A stretch of 64,000 nucleotides of DNA from G963676795 sp963677215 (GCA_963677215.1 OY781919.1:2914001-2978000); one strand, 5' to 3'. Positions 17,104-26,700 are shown, counted from the first letter of the stretch. Translations and numbers: made by a program. The notes: generated from the letters alone by a model not told the origin.

Positions 17104-18543
17104 TCAGAAGAAATTGACTACTGCATTGATCTGCGCCTGGGTCATGCCAGCGCGATACTGGTCGTCGTTCCAGAAATTGTCAACGATATCGAGTGCCGCT
17201 GCATCGATAGCCGTAGCCGTTGCGTTAGCATCGATAGCCGTATCGTTAGTGTCAACACCGTTCATGACGATGAAGTTGACAATCGAGACCGTATCCCCCG
17301 GATCAACAATAATGTTATATTCATGGGTAATATCGCCGCTGCCGTCTGCTGTATTGAGTGCGGTGGCGCTTGTGTAGGTTACGCTGTCAGCGTCCCCGAA
17401 AACCAGGGCGAAATCCCGATCATTGCTGAATCCTGTCGGGTCAAGACCGGCATCAGCCGTTCCATCCCAACCGGTTAATGCCATGCCGCCAGTACCGGGT
17501 GTTTCGTAGAGGATTCCGTAGCCTTCTGATCCAAGTGCAGTGTCATAGGATACGGTCTCCGTGATTTGAGCGCCGGTGTTGTTTGTAAAGGTATCAACCC
17601 AGCGCCCCCAGAGTTTGTTGGGAACGGTATAGAATGAGCGGGTTACAGTCAGTCCGCCAATGAGCTCTGCGGAGCTGGTGAAGTTCTGATATTCTGCCGG
17701 CTCGTTCACAGTCCAGCCGGTGAGGTCGCCAGTTTCAAAGTCACCGTTGGTGAGATATTGGCTTGCTGCCCCGTCCGTAAGCGAGACAGCATCAATCAGG
17801 TTCGGGCCGGTCCCGCTGCTTCTGATCTCGAATGAGATGATTATCGTTTGATTGATATAAGCGTCCAGGTTGATCGGGCCGTAGGATGCGGATTCGCTGC
17901 CACTTACTGAAGCTAGTGTCGCCAGGATAGAGCCGTCAGTTGCATTGCGAATCACTGCCCGCAGGTATGTTCCAGACATTGTGAAAGCTCCGGAAGAAAC
18001 GTTCGCCTCCCACGACCAGCTCAGTGTAATCGGAGAGACTGCCCCCGCCAGGTTGACGCTCTGTGCGATCCGTCCGTCGTAGACGTCGTTGAGGTAAGCC
18101 GAGTTTAGTCCTTCAATCGCCGAAAAATCTCCACTGTTGTTGATGTTTCCTACGACGCCATCAACCACGGCAGCGACCTTGACGCCATCTGTTGAGTCGA
18201 ATGCTGGAGCATTGAAGATCAGGTCGCTGTAGGTCTGGCTTGGAAATGAGCTGCCGATTGACAGCTCCAAAGCGCCGTCAAACTGATCGTCACCGCCGTC
18301 GCTTAAGGAGAAATCATCGCTGATGTCCCAGATGTTTGGTTGTCCGGGGAAATATTCAGAGGTATCGGTATCCTCCATGGTAACGGTTTGTCGAAAGATA
18401 GTGATCCCGTGATTGCTGCTTGTGGTACTGTTACTGGTGATCGAACCGCCACCTCCGCCACCCCCGCCACCACAGCTGCTGATGATAATCAGGCCAAAGA
18501 GTGCAAACAAAGCGAGCATCAAGCGAAAAGACTTTTGCAACAT
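17104..18543 (-). CDS. Glycine-rich secreted lipoprotein, function unknown
   Basis: 479 residues from the ATG at 18543, which has a near-perfect AAGGAGGT; the frame is open further upstream but without a ribosome site. A signal peptide ends in the lipobox IISSC, followed directly by a run of nine Gly. The mature part is rich in Asp, Thr, Ser and Gly and looks like extracellular beta-rich modules. NDGDFETGDLTGW-type text (TNGDFETGDLTGWTV, about 290) is common in secreted carbohydrate-binding-like domains of PEP-CTERM bacteria. No catalytic motif seen. The neighbouring divergent gene encodes a PEP-CTERM protein, so both may be surface products. Confidence 0.75.
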   Translation of the reverse strand: MLQKSFRLMLALFALFGLIIISSCGGGGGGGGGSITSNSTTSSNHGITIFRQTVTMEDTDTSEYFPGQPNIWDISDDFSLSDGGDDQFDGALELSIGSSFPSQTYSDLIFNAPAFDSTDGVKVAAVVDGVVGNINNSGDFSAIEGLNSAYLNDVYDGRIAQSVNLAGAVSPITLSWSWEANVSSGAFTMSGTYLRAVIRNATDGSILATLASVSGSESASYGPINLDAYINQTIIISFEIRSSGTGPNLIDAVSLTDGAASQYLTNGDFETGDLTGWTVNEPAEYQNFTSSAELIGGLTVTRSFYTVPNKLWGRWVDTFTNNTGAQITETVSYDTALGSEGYGILYETPGTGGMALTGWDGTADAGLDPTGFSNDRDFALVFGDADSVTYTSATALNTADGSGDITHEYNIIVDPGDTVSIVNFIVMNGVDTNDTAIDANATATAIDAAALDIVDNFWNDDQYRAGMTQAQINAVVNFF

Positions 18544-18947
18544 GAGGCACCTCCTTAGGCCGAAACGGTTGATGGTGTGCATTTTCAGCACTTTTCATTT
18601 CCGGAGAGCTCGTCAATAAACTGTAATCAAGTGTAGTTTGAAAAGATCGATTGTCAATTTTGAAGGCTGTGTGAACGAATATTGAATGTTTCGGTCAATA
18701 TGTTTGTGGAGCATTTCTTGTCGATTGCTGGGCCTTTTGATGAAACGCAGGTGGGGAGTTGAGGAAAATCGGGATGTTATTGGTTGGGTTCTGTCGGAAT
18801 TGTTAACATGGGTAGTGGTTTGTGCCTTAAAAACAACAGCAAGTCAGTAACTTACTGAAAAGATTGAAGGGTTTTTATTGGAGCGATTTATGCATAGTAT
18901 TGTTACTAAATGTAAACGCTAGTAAGCCCTAGTGAAAGGAGGCTGTC
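18544..18947. other. 404-bp divergent intergenic region
   Basis: Lies between the lipoprotein gene (minus) and the PEP-CTERM gene (plus) and must hold both promoters. It is AT-rich. I could not identify a convincing -35/-10 pair, a sigma54 site or a riboswitch. No ORF of credible coding character was seen. Confidence 0.5.
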
Positions 18948-19481
18948 ATGAGAAAGATTCTACTGACACTTCTGGTCGCTGTATTTCTCGGAGGTACAGC
19001 ATGGTCTTATACCATTACAACTGCAGGAGATTACTACGGAGCTGATGTCGGAGGGGTGGATATTTTTCTCGCTAGTACGGATGCTCTAGGTAGCAGTGAT
19101 CCTGTTGCTGAAACGGACTGGGTTAATCTGGTTCTGACGTCCTATGGCGTCTCGACTTCATTCATTGGCAAGATGGAAGAAGATATCTCTTACTACGAGA
19201 CTGATGGCGAGGGAATTTTTGCCATTAAGCTGGATGTTGTCTCAGATTATTTCCTACTGAAAAAAAGCACATACTGGGCCGCTTTTGAAAACCTTCCATC
19301 TCTGGAGTGGGCAGTGTTTTATGTGGGAGATCTTCCTGAAGGTATGAATATTCCTGGTGAAGATGCGACAGTCAGTCATGTGACAGAATTTGGAGCCGCT
19401 CCTGTTCCCGAGCCAGCCACTCTGCTTTTACTCGGTGTAGGGCTTGTTGGCTTAGCGGTTTACAGAAGAAAAAGACATTAG
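18948..19481 (+). CDS. PEP-CTERM sorting-domain protein
   Basis: 177 residues with a signal peptide (about 1-20) and a textbook C-terminal PEP-CTERM tripartite signal: VPEPATLLLLGVGLVGLAV, then YRRKRH. Such proteins are processed by an exosortase (EpsH) and displayed on or in the extracellular matrix. The central part has no recognised domain. SD AAAGGAGG precedes the ATG. No exosortase gene is in this window. A terminator follows the stop. Confidence 0.9.
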   Translation: MRKILLTLLVAVFLGGTAWSYTITTAGDYYGADVGGVDIFLASTDALGSSDPVAETDWVNLVLTSYGVSTSFIGKMEEDISYYETDGEGIFAIKLDVVSDYFLLKKSTYWAAFENLPSLEWAVFYVGDLPEGMNIPGEDATVSHVTEFGAAPVPEPATLLLLGVGLVGLAVYRRKRH

Positions 19482-19495
19482 GAATAAAAAACTAT

Positions 19496-19521
19496 AGCCC
19501 CGGCATCTGCCGGGGCTTTTT
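19496..19521 (+). terminator. Intrinsic terminator after the PEP-CTERM gene
   Basis: AGCCCCGGC / GCCGGGGCT 9-bp perfect stem, loop ATCT, followed by TTTTT. Confidence 0.92.
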
Positions 19522-19547
19522 GTCGAAAAAATTTACATAGGGCCTTC

Positions 19548-19576
19548 TTGACAAAGGGAGGCCCTGTTTTTATTTT
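19548..19576 (+). promoter_or_regulatory. Predicted sigma70 promoter for htpG
   Basis: TTGACA (19548-19553) and TATTTT (19571-19576) with a 17-base spacer, 58 bases before the htpG ATG. The spacer overlaps a small inverted repeat (AGGGCC/GGCCCT). A sigma32 consensus was looked for and not found. Confidence 0.45.
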
Positions 19577-19633
19577 TATAGGTCGCAGTTGTAACCTTAT
19601 TTAGCGAGCAAGTTTTCAAGGAGGAGTTTGAAT

Positions 19634-21478
19634 ATGTCTGACAAGGTGACAAGGGAAGAAGGAACAATTTCCATCCACACGGAAAATATCTTTCCGATCA
19701 TCAAGAAGTGGCTTTACAGTGAAAAGGAAATCTTTCTGCGTGAGTTGGTTTCCAACGCGGTTGATGCGATCAGCAAGCTGAAGAATGTCAACCTGATTGA
19801 AGGGCTGCAGATTGCCGACGAATACAAGGTAGATATCCGTATCGACCAAGAGGCGGGAACTCTGACTGTGGCTGATAACGGTATCGGCATGACCGCCGAT
19901 GAGGTCAAAAAATATATCAACCAGGTCGCTTTTTCGTCGGCAGAGGACTTCATCGAAAAGTTCAAGGATCTGGAAGATAAGAATCAGATTATCGGTCATT
20001 TTGGGCTGGGCTTTTATTCCAGCTTCATGGTCGCCAACAGGGTTGAGATAAAGACTCTGTCCTATCAGAAGGATGCGCAGGCTGTTCATTGGCAGTGTGA
20101 AGGAACAACAGCGTACTCTCTGGACCCGATTGCAAAAGAGGGGCGCGGTACAGAAGTTATTCTCAAGCTGAATGATGACGAGAAGGAGTTTCTGGAGGCC
20201 GCTAAGGTCAAGGACGTGGTCAAGAAGTTCTGTAACTTCCTGCCGGTGTCGATCACACTGGAAGGGGAGGAAATCAACGACAAGAACCCACTCTGGACAA
20301 AAAGCGCCTCAGAGATCAGCGATGACGAGTACAAGGAGTTTTACCGCAAGCTCTATCCGTTCTCTGATGATCCCCTGTTCTGGATCCATCTGAATATCGA
20401 TTATCCGTTCAATCTGAAAGGGATTGTCTATTTCCCGCGTCTGAACAACGAGTTTGACGTCACCAAGAGCCATATCAACCTGTATTGCAGCCAGGTTTTT
20501 GTTTCGGACAACACCCCGGAGCTCATTCCTGAGTTCCTGACACCGCTGCAGGGCTGTCTTGACGCTCCCGATCTGCCGTTGAATGTGTCCCGTAGCTACC
20601 TGCAGAACGAACCTCAGGTGCGCAAGATCCGCGAAGTCATCAGCAACCGCGTTGCTTCCAAGATTGTTGACCTGGCCAAAAAAGACGGCGAGGCTTTTGA
20701 GCCGATCTGGGAGGATATCCATACCTTCGTCAAGTACGGTATGATGCGCGAGGACAAGTTCTATGACAAGGTCAAGGATCATGTCATCTACACCTCGACC
20801 GGCGAAAGCAAGTTCACTACACTGCCGGACTATCTCGAGCGGGCCAAGGAGAAGCACGAAAACAAGGTTTACTACGCCAACAACGAGGCTGCGCAGTCGA
20901 CCTACATCAAGCTGTTCAAGTCTCAGGGGCTTGAGGTGCTGATCCTTGATGCGATGATCGACAGTCACTTCATCCAGTTTCTGGAGTCGAAGAACACTGA
21001 CGTCAAGTTCGAGCGGGTTGACTCAGACGTTACTGAAAATCTGCTTGATCAGGATGCCAGCAAGAAGATTGTCGAGGGGGCAGACAACAAGACCAGGGAA
21101 GACCGCATCGAGGAGAGCTTCAAGACAGCTTTGGAGGGTATCAAGGGGCTGTTCATCCGGGTCGAGACCCTCAAGGATGACAGTGTTCCAGGTATGATCC
21201 TGTTGAACGAGCAGTCTCGGCGTTTCAAGGAGATGACCCGCATGATGGGCAATAGTCCCGAGGCTGGTGATATGTTTGCCGAACATACTTTGCTGGTCAA
21301 TACGGCAAGCCCTGCCGTTGCCAAGGCTCTGGAGCTGGCTGAACAGGGTGACCAGGAGACGGCCGACATGCTGATGGAGCAGATCTATGACCTGGCGATG
21401 CTCTCGCAGCAGTCGATGGACAAGGACAGGATGTCTGCGTTCCTGGAGCGAAGCAGCAAGTTGCTTGGATTGATCTGA
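19634..21478 (+). CDS. htpG: Chaperone HtpG (Hsp90)
   Basis: 614 residues. The GHKL ATPase N-terminal domain has LRELVSNAVDAISKL (ATP-binding Asn/Asp), DNGIGM and GHFGLGFYSSFMVA. The middle domain has the catalytic Arg region (LPLNVSRSYLQNE). The C-terminal dimerisation domain is shorter than in eukaryotes and lacks MEEVD, as expected. The ATG at 19634 (SD AAGGAGGAG) is used rather than a TTG six bases upstream. The gene is a monocistron between two terminators. Confidence 0.96.
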   Translation: MSDKVTREEGTISIHTENIFPIIKKWLYSEKEIFLRELVSNAVDAISKLKNVNLIEGLQIADEYKVDIRIDQEAGTLTVADNGIGMTADEVKKYINQVAFSSAEDFIEKFKDLEDKNQIIGHFGLGFYSSFMVANRVEIKTLSYQKDAQAVHWQCEGTTAYSLDPIAKEGRGTEVILKLNDDEKEFLEAAKVKDVVKKFCNFLPVSITLEGEEINDKNPLWTKSASEISDDEYKEFYRKLYPFSDDPLFWIHLNIDYPFNLKGIVYFPRLNNEFDVTKSHINLYCSQVFVSDNTPELIPEFLTPLQGCLDAPDLPLNVSRSYLQNEPQVRKIREVISNRVASKIVDLAKKDGEAFEPIWEDIHTFVKYGMMREDKFYDKVKDHVIYTSTGESKFTTLPDYLERAKEKHENKVYYANNEAAQSTYIKLFKSQGLEVLILDAMIDSHFIQFLESKNTDVKFERVDSDVTENLLDQDASKKIVEGADNKTREDRIEESFKTALEGIKGLFIRVETLKDDSVPGMILLNEQSRRFKEMTRMMGNSPEAGDMFAEHTLLVNTASPAVAKALELAEQGDQETADMLMEQIYDLAMLSQQSMDKDRMSAFLERSSKLLGLI

Positions 21479-21492
21479 TAAGCCAACAATAT

Positions 21493-21520
21493 AAAGCCGG
21501 ACAATTTGTCCGGCTTTATT
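21493..21520. terminator. Intrinsic terminator between htpG and trmL
   Basis: AAAGCCGGACA / TGTCCGGCTTT 11-bp stem with a 3-base loop; works for both convergent genes because A and T flank the stem. Confidence 0.85.
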
Positions 21521-21530
21521 ATTCTTATTC

Positions 21531-22004
21531 TTAGCTTAGGCGTCCTGTTTGTCGCAGGGCCTCATAGAGAATGATCGCAGCAGAGTTGGCCAGGTTGAGG
21601 CTGCGCACAGCGGGGGAGAAGATCGGAATCCGCAGACAGTGATCCTTTTCCTGCTCGAGGAGTTCGTCGGGAAGGCCTAGCGTTTCCTTGCCGAAGACCA
21701 GAAAATCTCCTTCATTGTAACTGATTTCCGTGTGGATCTTTTGCGCTTTTTTTGAGGCGAACCAGAAGCGCCCCTGGGGGAAATCAGAGCGCAATTGCTC
21801 AAAAGAGTCCCAACGATGCAGTTTGACCTGTGGCCAGTAGTCAAGTCCCGCTCTTTTCATGTGTTTGTCGTCGAGAGAGAAGCCCAATTTGCCGACCAGA
21901 TGCAGATGAGTCCCGGTTGCCGCACACAAACGTCCAATGTTTCCGGTGTTGGGTGGGATCTCGGGCTCTATCAGAACAATATGAAAAGGAAAAGGTGTCG
22001 TCAT
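21531..22004 (-). CDS. trmL: tRNA (cytidine/uridine-34 2'-O)-methyltransferase TrmL
   Basis: SPOUT methyltransferase that methylates the wobble ribose of tRNA-Leu isoacceptors. 157 residues from the internal ATG at 22004; the ORF itself opens six codons earlier. The N terminus ...FHIVLIEPEIPPNTGNIGRL and the knot region VFGKETLGLPDELL plus RIPIFSPAVRSLNLANS are diagnostic. Confidence 0.93.
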   Translation of the reverse strand: MTTPFPFHIVLIEPEIPPNTGNIGRLCAATGTHLHLVGKLGFSLDDKHMKRAGLDYWPQVKLHRWDSFEQLRSDFPQGRFWFASKKAQKIHTEISYNEGDFLVFGKETLGLPDELLEQEKDHCLRIPIFSPAVRSLNLANSAAIILYEALRQTGRLS

Positions 22005-22055
22005 GGCGCGGCACCTTAGCACAAACTCGTAACGCTGAAAAGTATTGTTTGAAAA

Positions 22056-22289
22056 TCAGAGGATCTTGTTGATTAGGCGATCAAGCTCTTCGTTCTTGTC
22101 ATTGAAGCGTCTGCGTGGTCCGTCGTAGCTGTAATTGATTCTGCTTCTACGGAGTTTTCCCGAGTCGATGCTGACCCACCCGTCATTGCGTTTGAACCTG
22201 ACAATGTCGTTGTTTTCGATGAGTCTGTCCAGGATAAAACCTTTGACAAGATCATGTTTTCCGTTTGTGTAAACAATCGGGATCAGCAT
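22056..22289 (-). CDS. Conserved small protein, function unknown
   Basis: 77 residues, very basic in the C-terminal half, with no cysteine and no membrane segment. The N terminus MLIPIVYTNGKHDLVKGFIL followed by LDRLIE and FKRNDGWV recalls small proteins seen in Geobacter-type genomes (from memory). SD GAGGAG precedes the ATG. It lies between trmL and the ModF-like gene on the same strand. No function is proposed. Confidence 0.7.
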   Translation of the reverse strand: MLIPIVYTNGKHDLVKGFILDRLIENNDIVRFKRNDGWVSIDSGKLRRSRINYSYDGPRRRFNDKNEELDRLINKIL

Positions 22290-22442
22290 TAAGAGGCTCC
22301 TCTCTGAGTCTGGTCATGTCTGCAATTATGTTAAATAATTGAAAGCAATATTTATACCTGACACGCAACGCTCTGTAATTAAAAGAAATATAGATTGATT
22401 TCTATGAAAATTGGCAGTTTGTCGGAAAAATTAACAGCCTGG

Positions 22443-23903
22443 TCAGCGGAGGGCAGAGATCTGGACGGAGGAACCGAATTCAGGATTGGGGATCAGCTCA
22501 AGTCGGTTATGAATACAGGAAATGCTGTCTTCGAGATGGTGGGTCACGTACAGCAGGGTTGTCTTACCATTATGGCCGATAAAATCGATCAGTTTAAGGA
22601 CCAGGTCAAGATTGATCTGGTCGAGTCCCTGACAGGGCTCATCGAGAATCAGCAGGCGAGGGTGTTTGATCATTGCACGGGCGATAAGGACCATGCGTTG
22701 CTCGCCGAATGACAAGGTTTGGAATGGTTTGCGGGCCATCTCTTCAAGCTTGAGAATCTTCAGCCATTCTTCTGCCACTTTTTTCTGATCGAGCGAAGGA
22801 CGGCGATAAACCCCTATCGAATCGAAGAAGCCGGAGAGCAGGACACTGATGACCGAGCCGCCGACCCTGAATTCCCGTTGAAAAGATGTCGAGATATAGC
22901 CAATGTGCTTTTTCAGCTCCCAGACACTTTCTCCCTGGCCTTTCTGATAGCCAAAGATCTGAATGTCGTTGGCATAGGCTTGCGGGTTGTCTCCGTTAAT
23001 CAGGTTGAGCAGGGTTGTTTTTCCCGATCCGTTCGGGCCGACAATGACCCAGTGCTGAAGTGGCATGACCTTCCAGCTGATACCATTGAGAATTGTCTGA
23101 TCCCGATAGCTGACCCGGACATCGTTCATGCGGATCAGGGGCTGATTCCCCTGGATCTCGATTTTCTGTTCGGGCAATTGTGGCAAACTATCCGGCAGGC
23201 TGGTCTGAAAGTGATGCATTCTGGCGATTTCAGGTGAACACAGAATCTTGTCTTTTGCTCCGCTCTGGATCAAGCGACAGCGATGGAGATAGCCGATGTG
23301 ACTGACCTCGGCAAGGATCTCATCAAAGCGGTTGAGAAGCAGGACAACCTGAATGCCGTGTCTTATCAGGTCGCGAACAATTTCGATAACACTCTGGCAG
23401 GAGCCCCGGTCAAGTCCGTCAAAGGGTTCATCCAGAACGATGAGCTGAGGTTTTTCAATCAGGGCCTGGCAGATGACAGCTTTACGCATTTCGCCGGTCG
23501 AAAGAAATTTGATGCCACGGTCAAGCCGGGCCGAAAAGTTCAGCTTGGCGGCCAGGCTGTCAAGTTGCGAGTTTTTGTCATTTTGGCCACGCAGGATGAA
23601 ATCCCTGACGCTGGTGCCGCTGTCGGCACCGCCTTTGAATTCTGAATCGTCGATATAGCGTTCATAGTTGAGGATTTCAGTAACCCGTTCAAAGGAGATA
23701 AAGGCCGAACTGTCCGGCAGGGTTGCGGTTCCGGACAGCAACTCGAGCTGGGAGCACAAAAGTCGGCCGAAAGCAGTTTTTCCGCAGCCATTATGACCGA
23801 TGAAGGCCCAACATTGATCTGCCTGGAGGGTCAGTGAAATCTCCTCCAGACAGATCGATTTATGGATACGGGCAGTGACCTGATTGAGTTGAATGCTTGT
23901 CAT
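22443..23903 (-). CDS. modF: ModF-like protein with two ABC ATPase domains
   Basis: 486 residues made of two ABC ATPase cassettes in one chain. The first has Walker A GHNGCGKTAFG, signature LSTGEMRKAV (degenerate) and Walker B LIVLDEPFDGLD. The second has Walker A GPNGSGKTTLL, signature LSFGEQRMVLIARA and Walker B LLILDEPCQGLD. No membrane domain. It matches ModF/PhrA proteins, which accompany molybdate transport in E. coli but whose role is not settled. No modABC genes are adjacent, so a molybdenum link is only by family. Confidence 0.82.
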   Translation of the reverse strand: MTSIQLNQVTARIHKSICLEEISLTLQADQCWAFIGHNGCGKTAFGRLLCSQLELLSGTATLPDSSAFISFERVTEILNYERYIDDSEFKGGADSGTSVRDFILRGQNDKNSQLDSLAAKLNFSARLDRGIKFLSTGEMRKAVICQALIEKPQLIVLDEPFDGLDRGSCQSVIEIVRDLIRHGIQVVLLLNRFDEILAEVSHIGYLHRCRLIQSGAKDKILCSPEIARMHHFQTSLPDSLPQLPEQKIEIQGNQPLIRMNDVRVSYRDQTILNGISWKVMPLQHWVIVGPNGSGKTTLLNLINGDNPQAYANDIQIFGYQKGQGESVWELKKHIGYISTSFQREFRVGGSVISVLLSGFFDSIGVYRRPSLDQKKVAEEWLKILKLEEMARKPFQTLSFGEQRMVLIARAMIKHPRLLILDEPCQGLDQINLDLVLKLIDFIGHNGKTTLLYVTHHLEDSISCIHNRLELIPNPEFGSSVQISALR

Positions 23904-23947
23904 GGCGCGGGAGTATAGCAGAGAGTTTCGCCCTTGTGTGAACTAAT

Positions 23948-25231
23948 TTAAGGGGTCGAAATTGCTCCATTCAGGTCGGCGACGATGTCGTCGATATCCT
24001 CAATGCCGACCGAGATCCTGATCATTCCCGGAGTAACGCCGGCGGCAAGTTGTTCTTCCGGAGTCAGTTGTGAATGGGTGGTTGATGCCGGGTGAATCAC
24101 CAGAGTTTTTGCGTCACCGATATTGGCCAGGTGGCTGGCCAGCTTTACGCTGTCGATGAATTTCTTTCCTGCCTCAAGGCCGCCTTTGAGTTCGAAGCTG
24201 ACAATTGCTCCCTGGCCTTTAGGCAGATATTTCTGGGCGTTGGCATAATCGGGATGATCGACCAGACCGGGATAGTTGACCGATTCGACATCAGAGTGTT
24301 CCTTGAGAAAACGCGCGACCTGCAGTGCGTTTTCACAGTGACGCGGCATCCTGACATGCAGTGTCTCAATCCCCTGAAGAATCTGGAACGCGTTGAACGG
24401 GGACAGGCAAGGCCCCATATCGCGCAGCAGAGTCAGTCTCATTTTCAGAATATAGGCCAGGTTGCCCAATGCTTCATGGTAGACGAGGCCGTGGTAGCTC
24501 GGGTCCGGGGTAGTAAATTCAGAAAAACGGCCGTTTGCCCAGTTGAATTTTCCGCTGTCAACAACGGCACCGCCGATGCTGGTTCCGTGTCCGCCGATGA
24601 ATTTAGTCAACGAATAGCAGACGATATCGGCGCCATGTTCAATCGGTTTGAAGAGCACAGGTGTGGCTACGGTGTTGTCGATTATCAATGGCAGGCCATG
24701 GTCATGAGCGGCCTTGGCCAAGGCTGAAAAATCGTTGACGTTATTGTGGGGATTGCCGATGGTCTCGGTATAGACAGCTCTGGTCTTTTCGTCGCTTATT
24801 GCTGCGATCTTTTGGGGATCAGAACTGTCGATAAAACGGACTTCGATACCGAAACGCTTGAATGTATGTTGAAACAGATTGTAGGTCCCACCGTAGAGAG
24901 AGCTGCTGGAAATGATGTTGTCCCCAGCCTTAGCCAGGTTCATGATGGCCAGGCTGATGGCTGAAGAGCCAGAGGCCAGGGCCAGGGCGCCAATCCCGCC
25001 GTCCAATTCCGCAAGACGTTTTTCAAGGACATCAGTGGTTGGATTCATCAATCGGGTGTAGATGTTGCCGAGCTCTTTCAGGGAAAATAGATTGGCTGCA
25101 TGCTCAGCTGAATTGAATGCATAGGACGATGTCTGGTAGATCGGGACTGCGCGGGAGTTCGTTGTCGGATCGACAACCTGGCCTGCGTGCAGGGCTAATG
25201 TGCCATCTTTGAATTGAGAATCATTCTGCAT
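23948..25231 (-). CDS. O-acetylhomoserine sulfhydrylase (Cys/Met PLP enzyme), copy 1
   Basis: 427 residues, the full length for O-acetylhomoserine aminocarboxypropyltransferase. It makes homocysteine from O-acetylhomoserine and sulfide with PLP. The PLP lysine lies in CYSLTKFIGGHGTSIGG, about residue 208; YGGTYNLF and ETIGNPHNN are family blocks. SD AAAGAGGTG precedes ATG. Its neighbour upstream at 25417 is a diverged paralogue in the same orientation. Confidence 0.9.
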   Translation of the reverse strand: MQNDSQFKDGTLALHAGQVVDPTTNSRAVPIYQTSSYAFNSAEHAANLFSLKELGNIYTRLMNPTTDVLEKRLAELDGGIGALALASGSSAISLAIMNLAKAGDNIISSSSLYGGTYNLFQHTFKRFGIEVRFIDSSDPQKIAAISDEKTRAVYTETIGNPHNNVNDFSALAKAAHDHGLPLIIDNTVATPVLFKPIEHGADIVCYSLTKFIGGHGTSIGGAVVDSGKFNWANGRFSEFTTPDPSYHGLVYHEALGNLAYILKMRLTLLRDMGPCLSPFNAFQILQGIETLHVRMPRHCENALQVARFLKEHSDVESVNYPGLVDHPDYANAQKYLPKGQGAIVSFELKGGLEAGKKFIDSVKLASHLANIGDAKTLVIHPASTTHSQLTPEEQLAAGVTPGMIRISVGIEDIDDIVADLNGAISTP

Positions 25232-25360
25232 TATACACCTCTTTGCTTTTGAATCTTTAAGTCAAACACTACTTTAATGGTAAAGAACAATCTATAGCAG
25301 CCTCGTTTCTGTTCCGCAAGTAAAATGTCAACCATTCCGGTCCTGTTTATACTATATACA

Positions 25361-25391
25361 AAAAAAGGTCGCTCCGTGCCGGAACGACCTT
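25361..25391 (-). terminator. Terminator after the second sulfhydrylase gene
   Basis: On the minus strand AAGGTCG..TCCG pairs with CGGA..CGACCTT around a TGC-type loop (one mismatch), followed by a long T run. Confidence 0.8.
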
Positions 25392-25416
25392 CATTTCTAT
25401 TGAAAAGACCTGAAAG

Positions 25417-26700
25417 CTATTTGCGACTGGCAGCCAGAGCCTGGTCAACATCCTTGATCAGGTCATCAATGTTCTCGATACCGACCGAAAGGCGAATCAG
25501 GTCAGGCGATACGCCGGATGCAATCTGCTGTTCTTCACTGAGTTGGCGATGCGTTGTGCTGGCCGGGTGCAGAACACAGGAACGTGCGTCACCGACATGG
25601 ACGACCATGGCGATAATCTTGCAGGCCTCCATGAACTTGATGCCTGCTTCGCGGCCACCTTTGATGCCGAAGGTCAGGACGCCACTTGTCCCTTTGGGAA
25701 GATACTTTTGTGCCAGTTTATAGCTTGAATGGCTTTCAAGACCCGGGTAGTTGACCCAGGAAACAGCTTCGTGCTGCTCAAGGAACTTGGCCAACTCCAG
25801 GGCGTTGAAACTGTGACGCTCCATGCGCAGGTGGAGGGTTGTCAGCCCGTGGTTCAGGAGGAAGGTGTTCTGTGGGGCCGGTGTCACACCGAGGTCGCGC
25901 ATGTACTGAACACGGGCCTTGATGATGTAGGCGAGCGAACCGAACTTTTCGGTATAGACAAGTCCGTGATAGGAGATGTCAGGTTCGTTCAGCTCCGGAT
26001 ATTTTTCAGCAGACCAGTTGAACTTGCCGCCGTCAATAATGACACCGCCAACGCAGGTGCCATGGCCGTCGATATACTTGGTCGCTGAATGAATAACGAT
26101 ATCAGCTCCGTGTTCCAGTGGCCGGCAGAGATAGGGGGAGGCCAGCGTGTTGTCGACGATCAGTGGAACCTCCATCTCCTGGCAGAGTTGGCTGAACTTT
26201 CCAAAGTCGAGGACGTTCAGTCCGGGATTGCCGATGGTTTCGGCAAAGACGCAGCGGGTTTCAGGACGGAAGGCTTTTTTCATCTCTTCGATGGAGCTTT
26301 GCGGATCGATGAAGCTGACCTCGACACCCAGCTTTGGCAGGGTGTTGGCGAAGAGCGAGAAGGTTCCGCCGTACAATGTGCTCGCAGCGACGACATGCTG
26401 GCCGCTGCGGCAGATGTTGAGGATGGAAAGCGCAGAAGCAGCCTGGCCGGACGAGGTCGCCAGGGCTCCGACGCCCCCTTCGAGAAGCGCCATCTTTTCT
26501 TCAAAGACACCGGTCGTCGGGTTGCCGATGCGGGTGTACATCGGATCGAAGCTGTCCAGGTCGAAGAGCTGCGCCATATGCTCGGCGCTGTCATATTTAA
26601 AGGTTGTGCTCTGACAAATCGGAGCTGTTCTCGGCTCTGCCGCACCCGGGCGGTAATTTCCCTGAACGGCCTGCGTTTCGATAGACCAGTCTTTCTGCAT
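25417..26700 (-). CDS. O-acetylhomoserine sulfhydrylase (Cys/Met PLP enzyme), copy 2
   Basis: 427 residues from the ATG at 26700 (SD AAGGAGG); the frame extends eight codons upstream without support. Same enzyme family as the gene at 23948: PLP lysine in IHSATKYIDGHGTCVGG, YGGTFSLF, ETIGNPGLN. The two differ at many positions, so this is an old duplication or separate acquisition. One copy may prefer a different thiol or acyl-homoserine; sequence alone does not say. A terminator separates it from copy 1, so the genes are independent units. Confidence 0.9.
   Translation of the reverse strand: MQKDWSIETQAVQGNYRPGAAEPRTAPICQSTTFKYDSAEHMAQLFDLDSFDPMYTRIGNPTTGVFEEKMALLEGGVGALATSSGQAASALSILNICRSGQHVVAASTLYGGTFSLFANTLPKLGVEVSFIDPQSSIEEMKKAFRPETRCVFAETIGNPGLNVLDFGKFSQLCQEMEVPLIVDNTLASPYLCRPLEHGADIVIHSATKYIDGHGTCVGGVIIDGGKFNWSAEKYPELNEPDISYHGLVYTEKFGSLAYIIKARVQYMRDLGVTPAPQNTFLLNHGLTTLHLRMERHSFNALELAKFLEQHEAVSWVNYPGLESHSSYKLAQKYLPKGTSGVLTFGIKGGREAGIKFMEACKIIAMVVHVGDARSCVLHPASTTHRQLSEEQQIASGVSPDLIRLSVGIENIDDLIKDVDQALAASRK

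Noticed and set aside
19522..19633. Sigma32 heat-shock promoter before htpG
   Set aside because: No CTTGAAA/CCCCAT-type pair with proper spacing; a sigma70-like pair is present instead.
25232..25416. SAM riboswitch upstream of the sulfhydrylase gene
   Set aside because: No matching stem arrangement or conserved core seen in this 185-bp gap or upstream of 26700.
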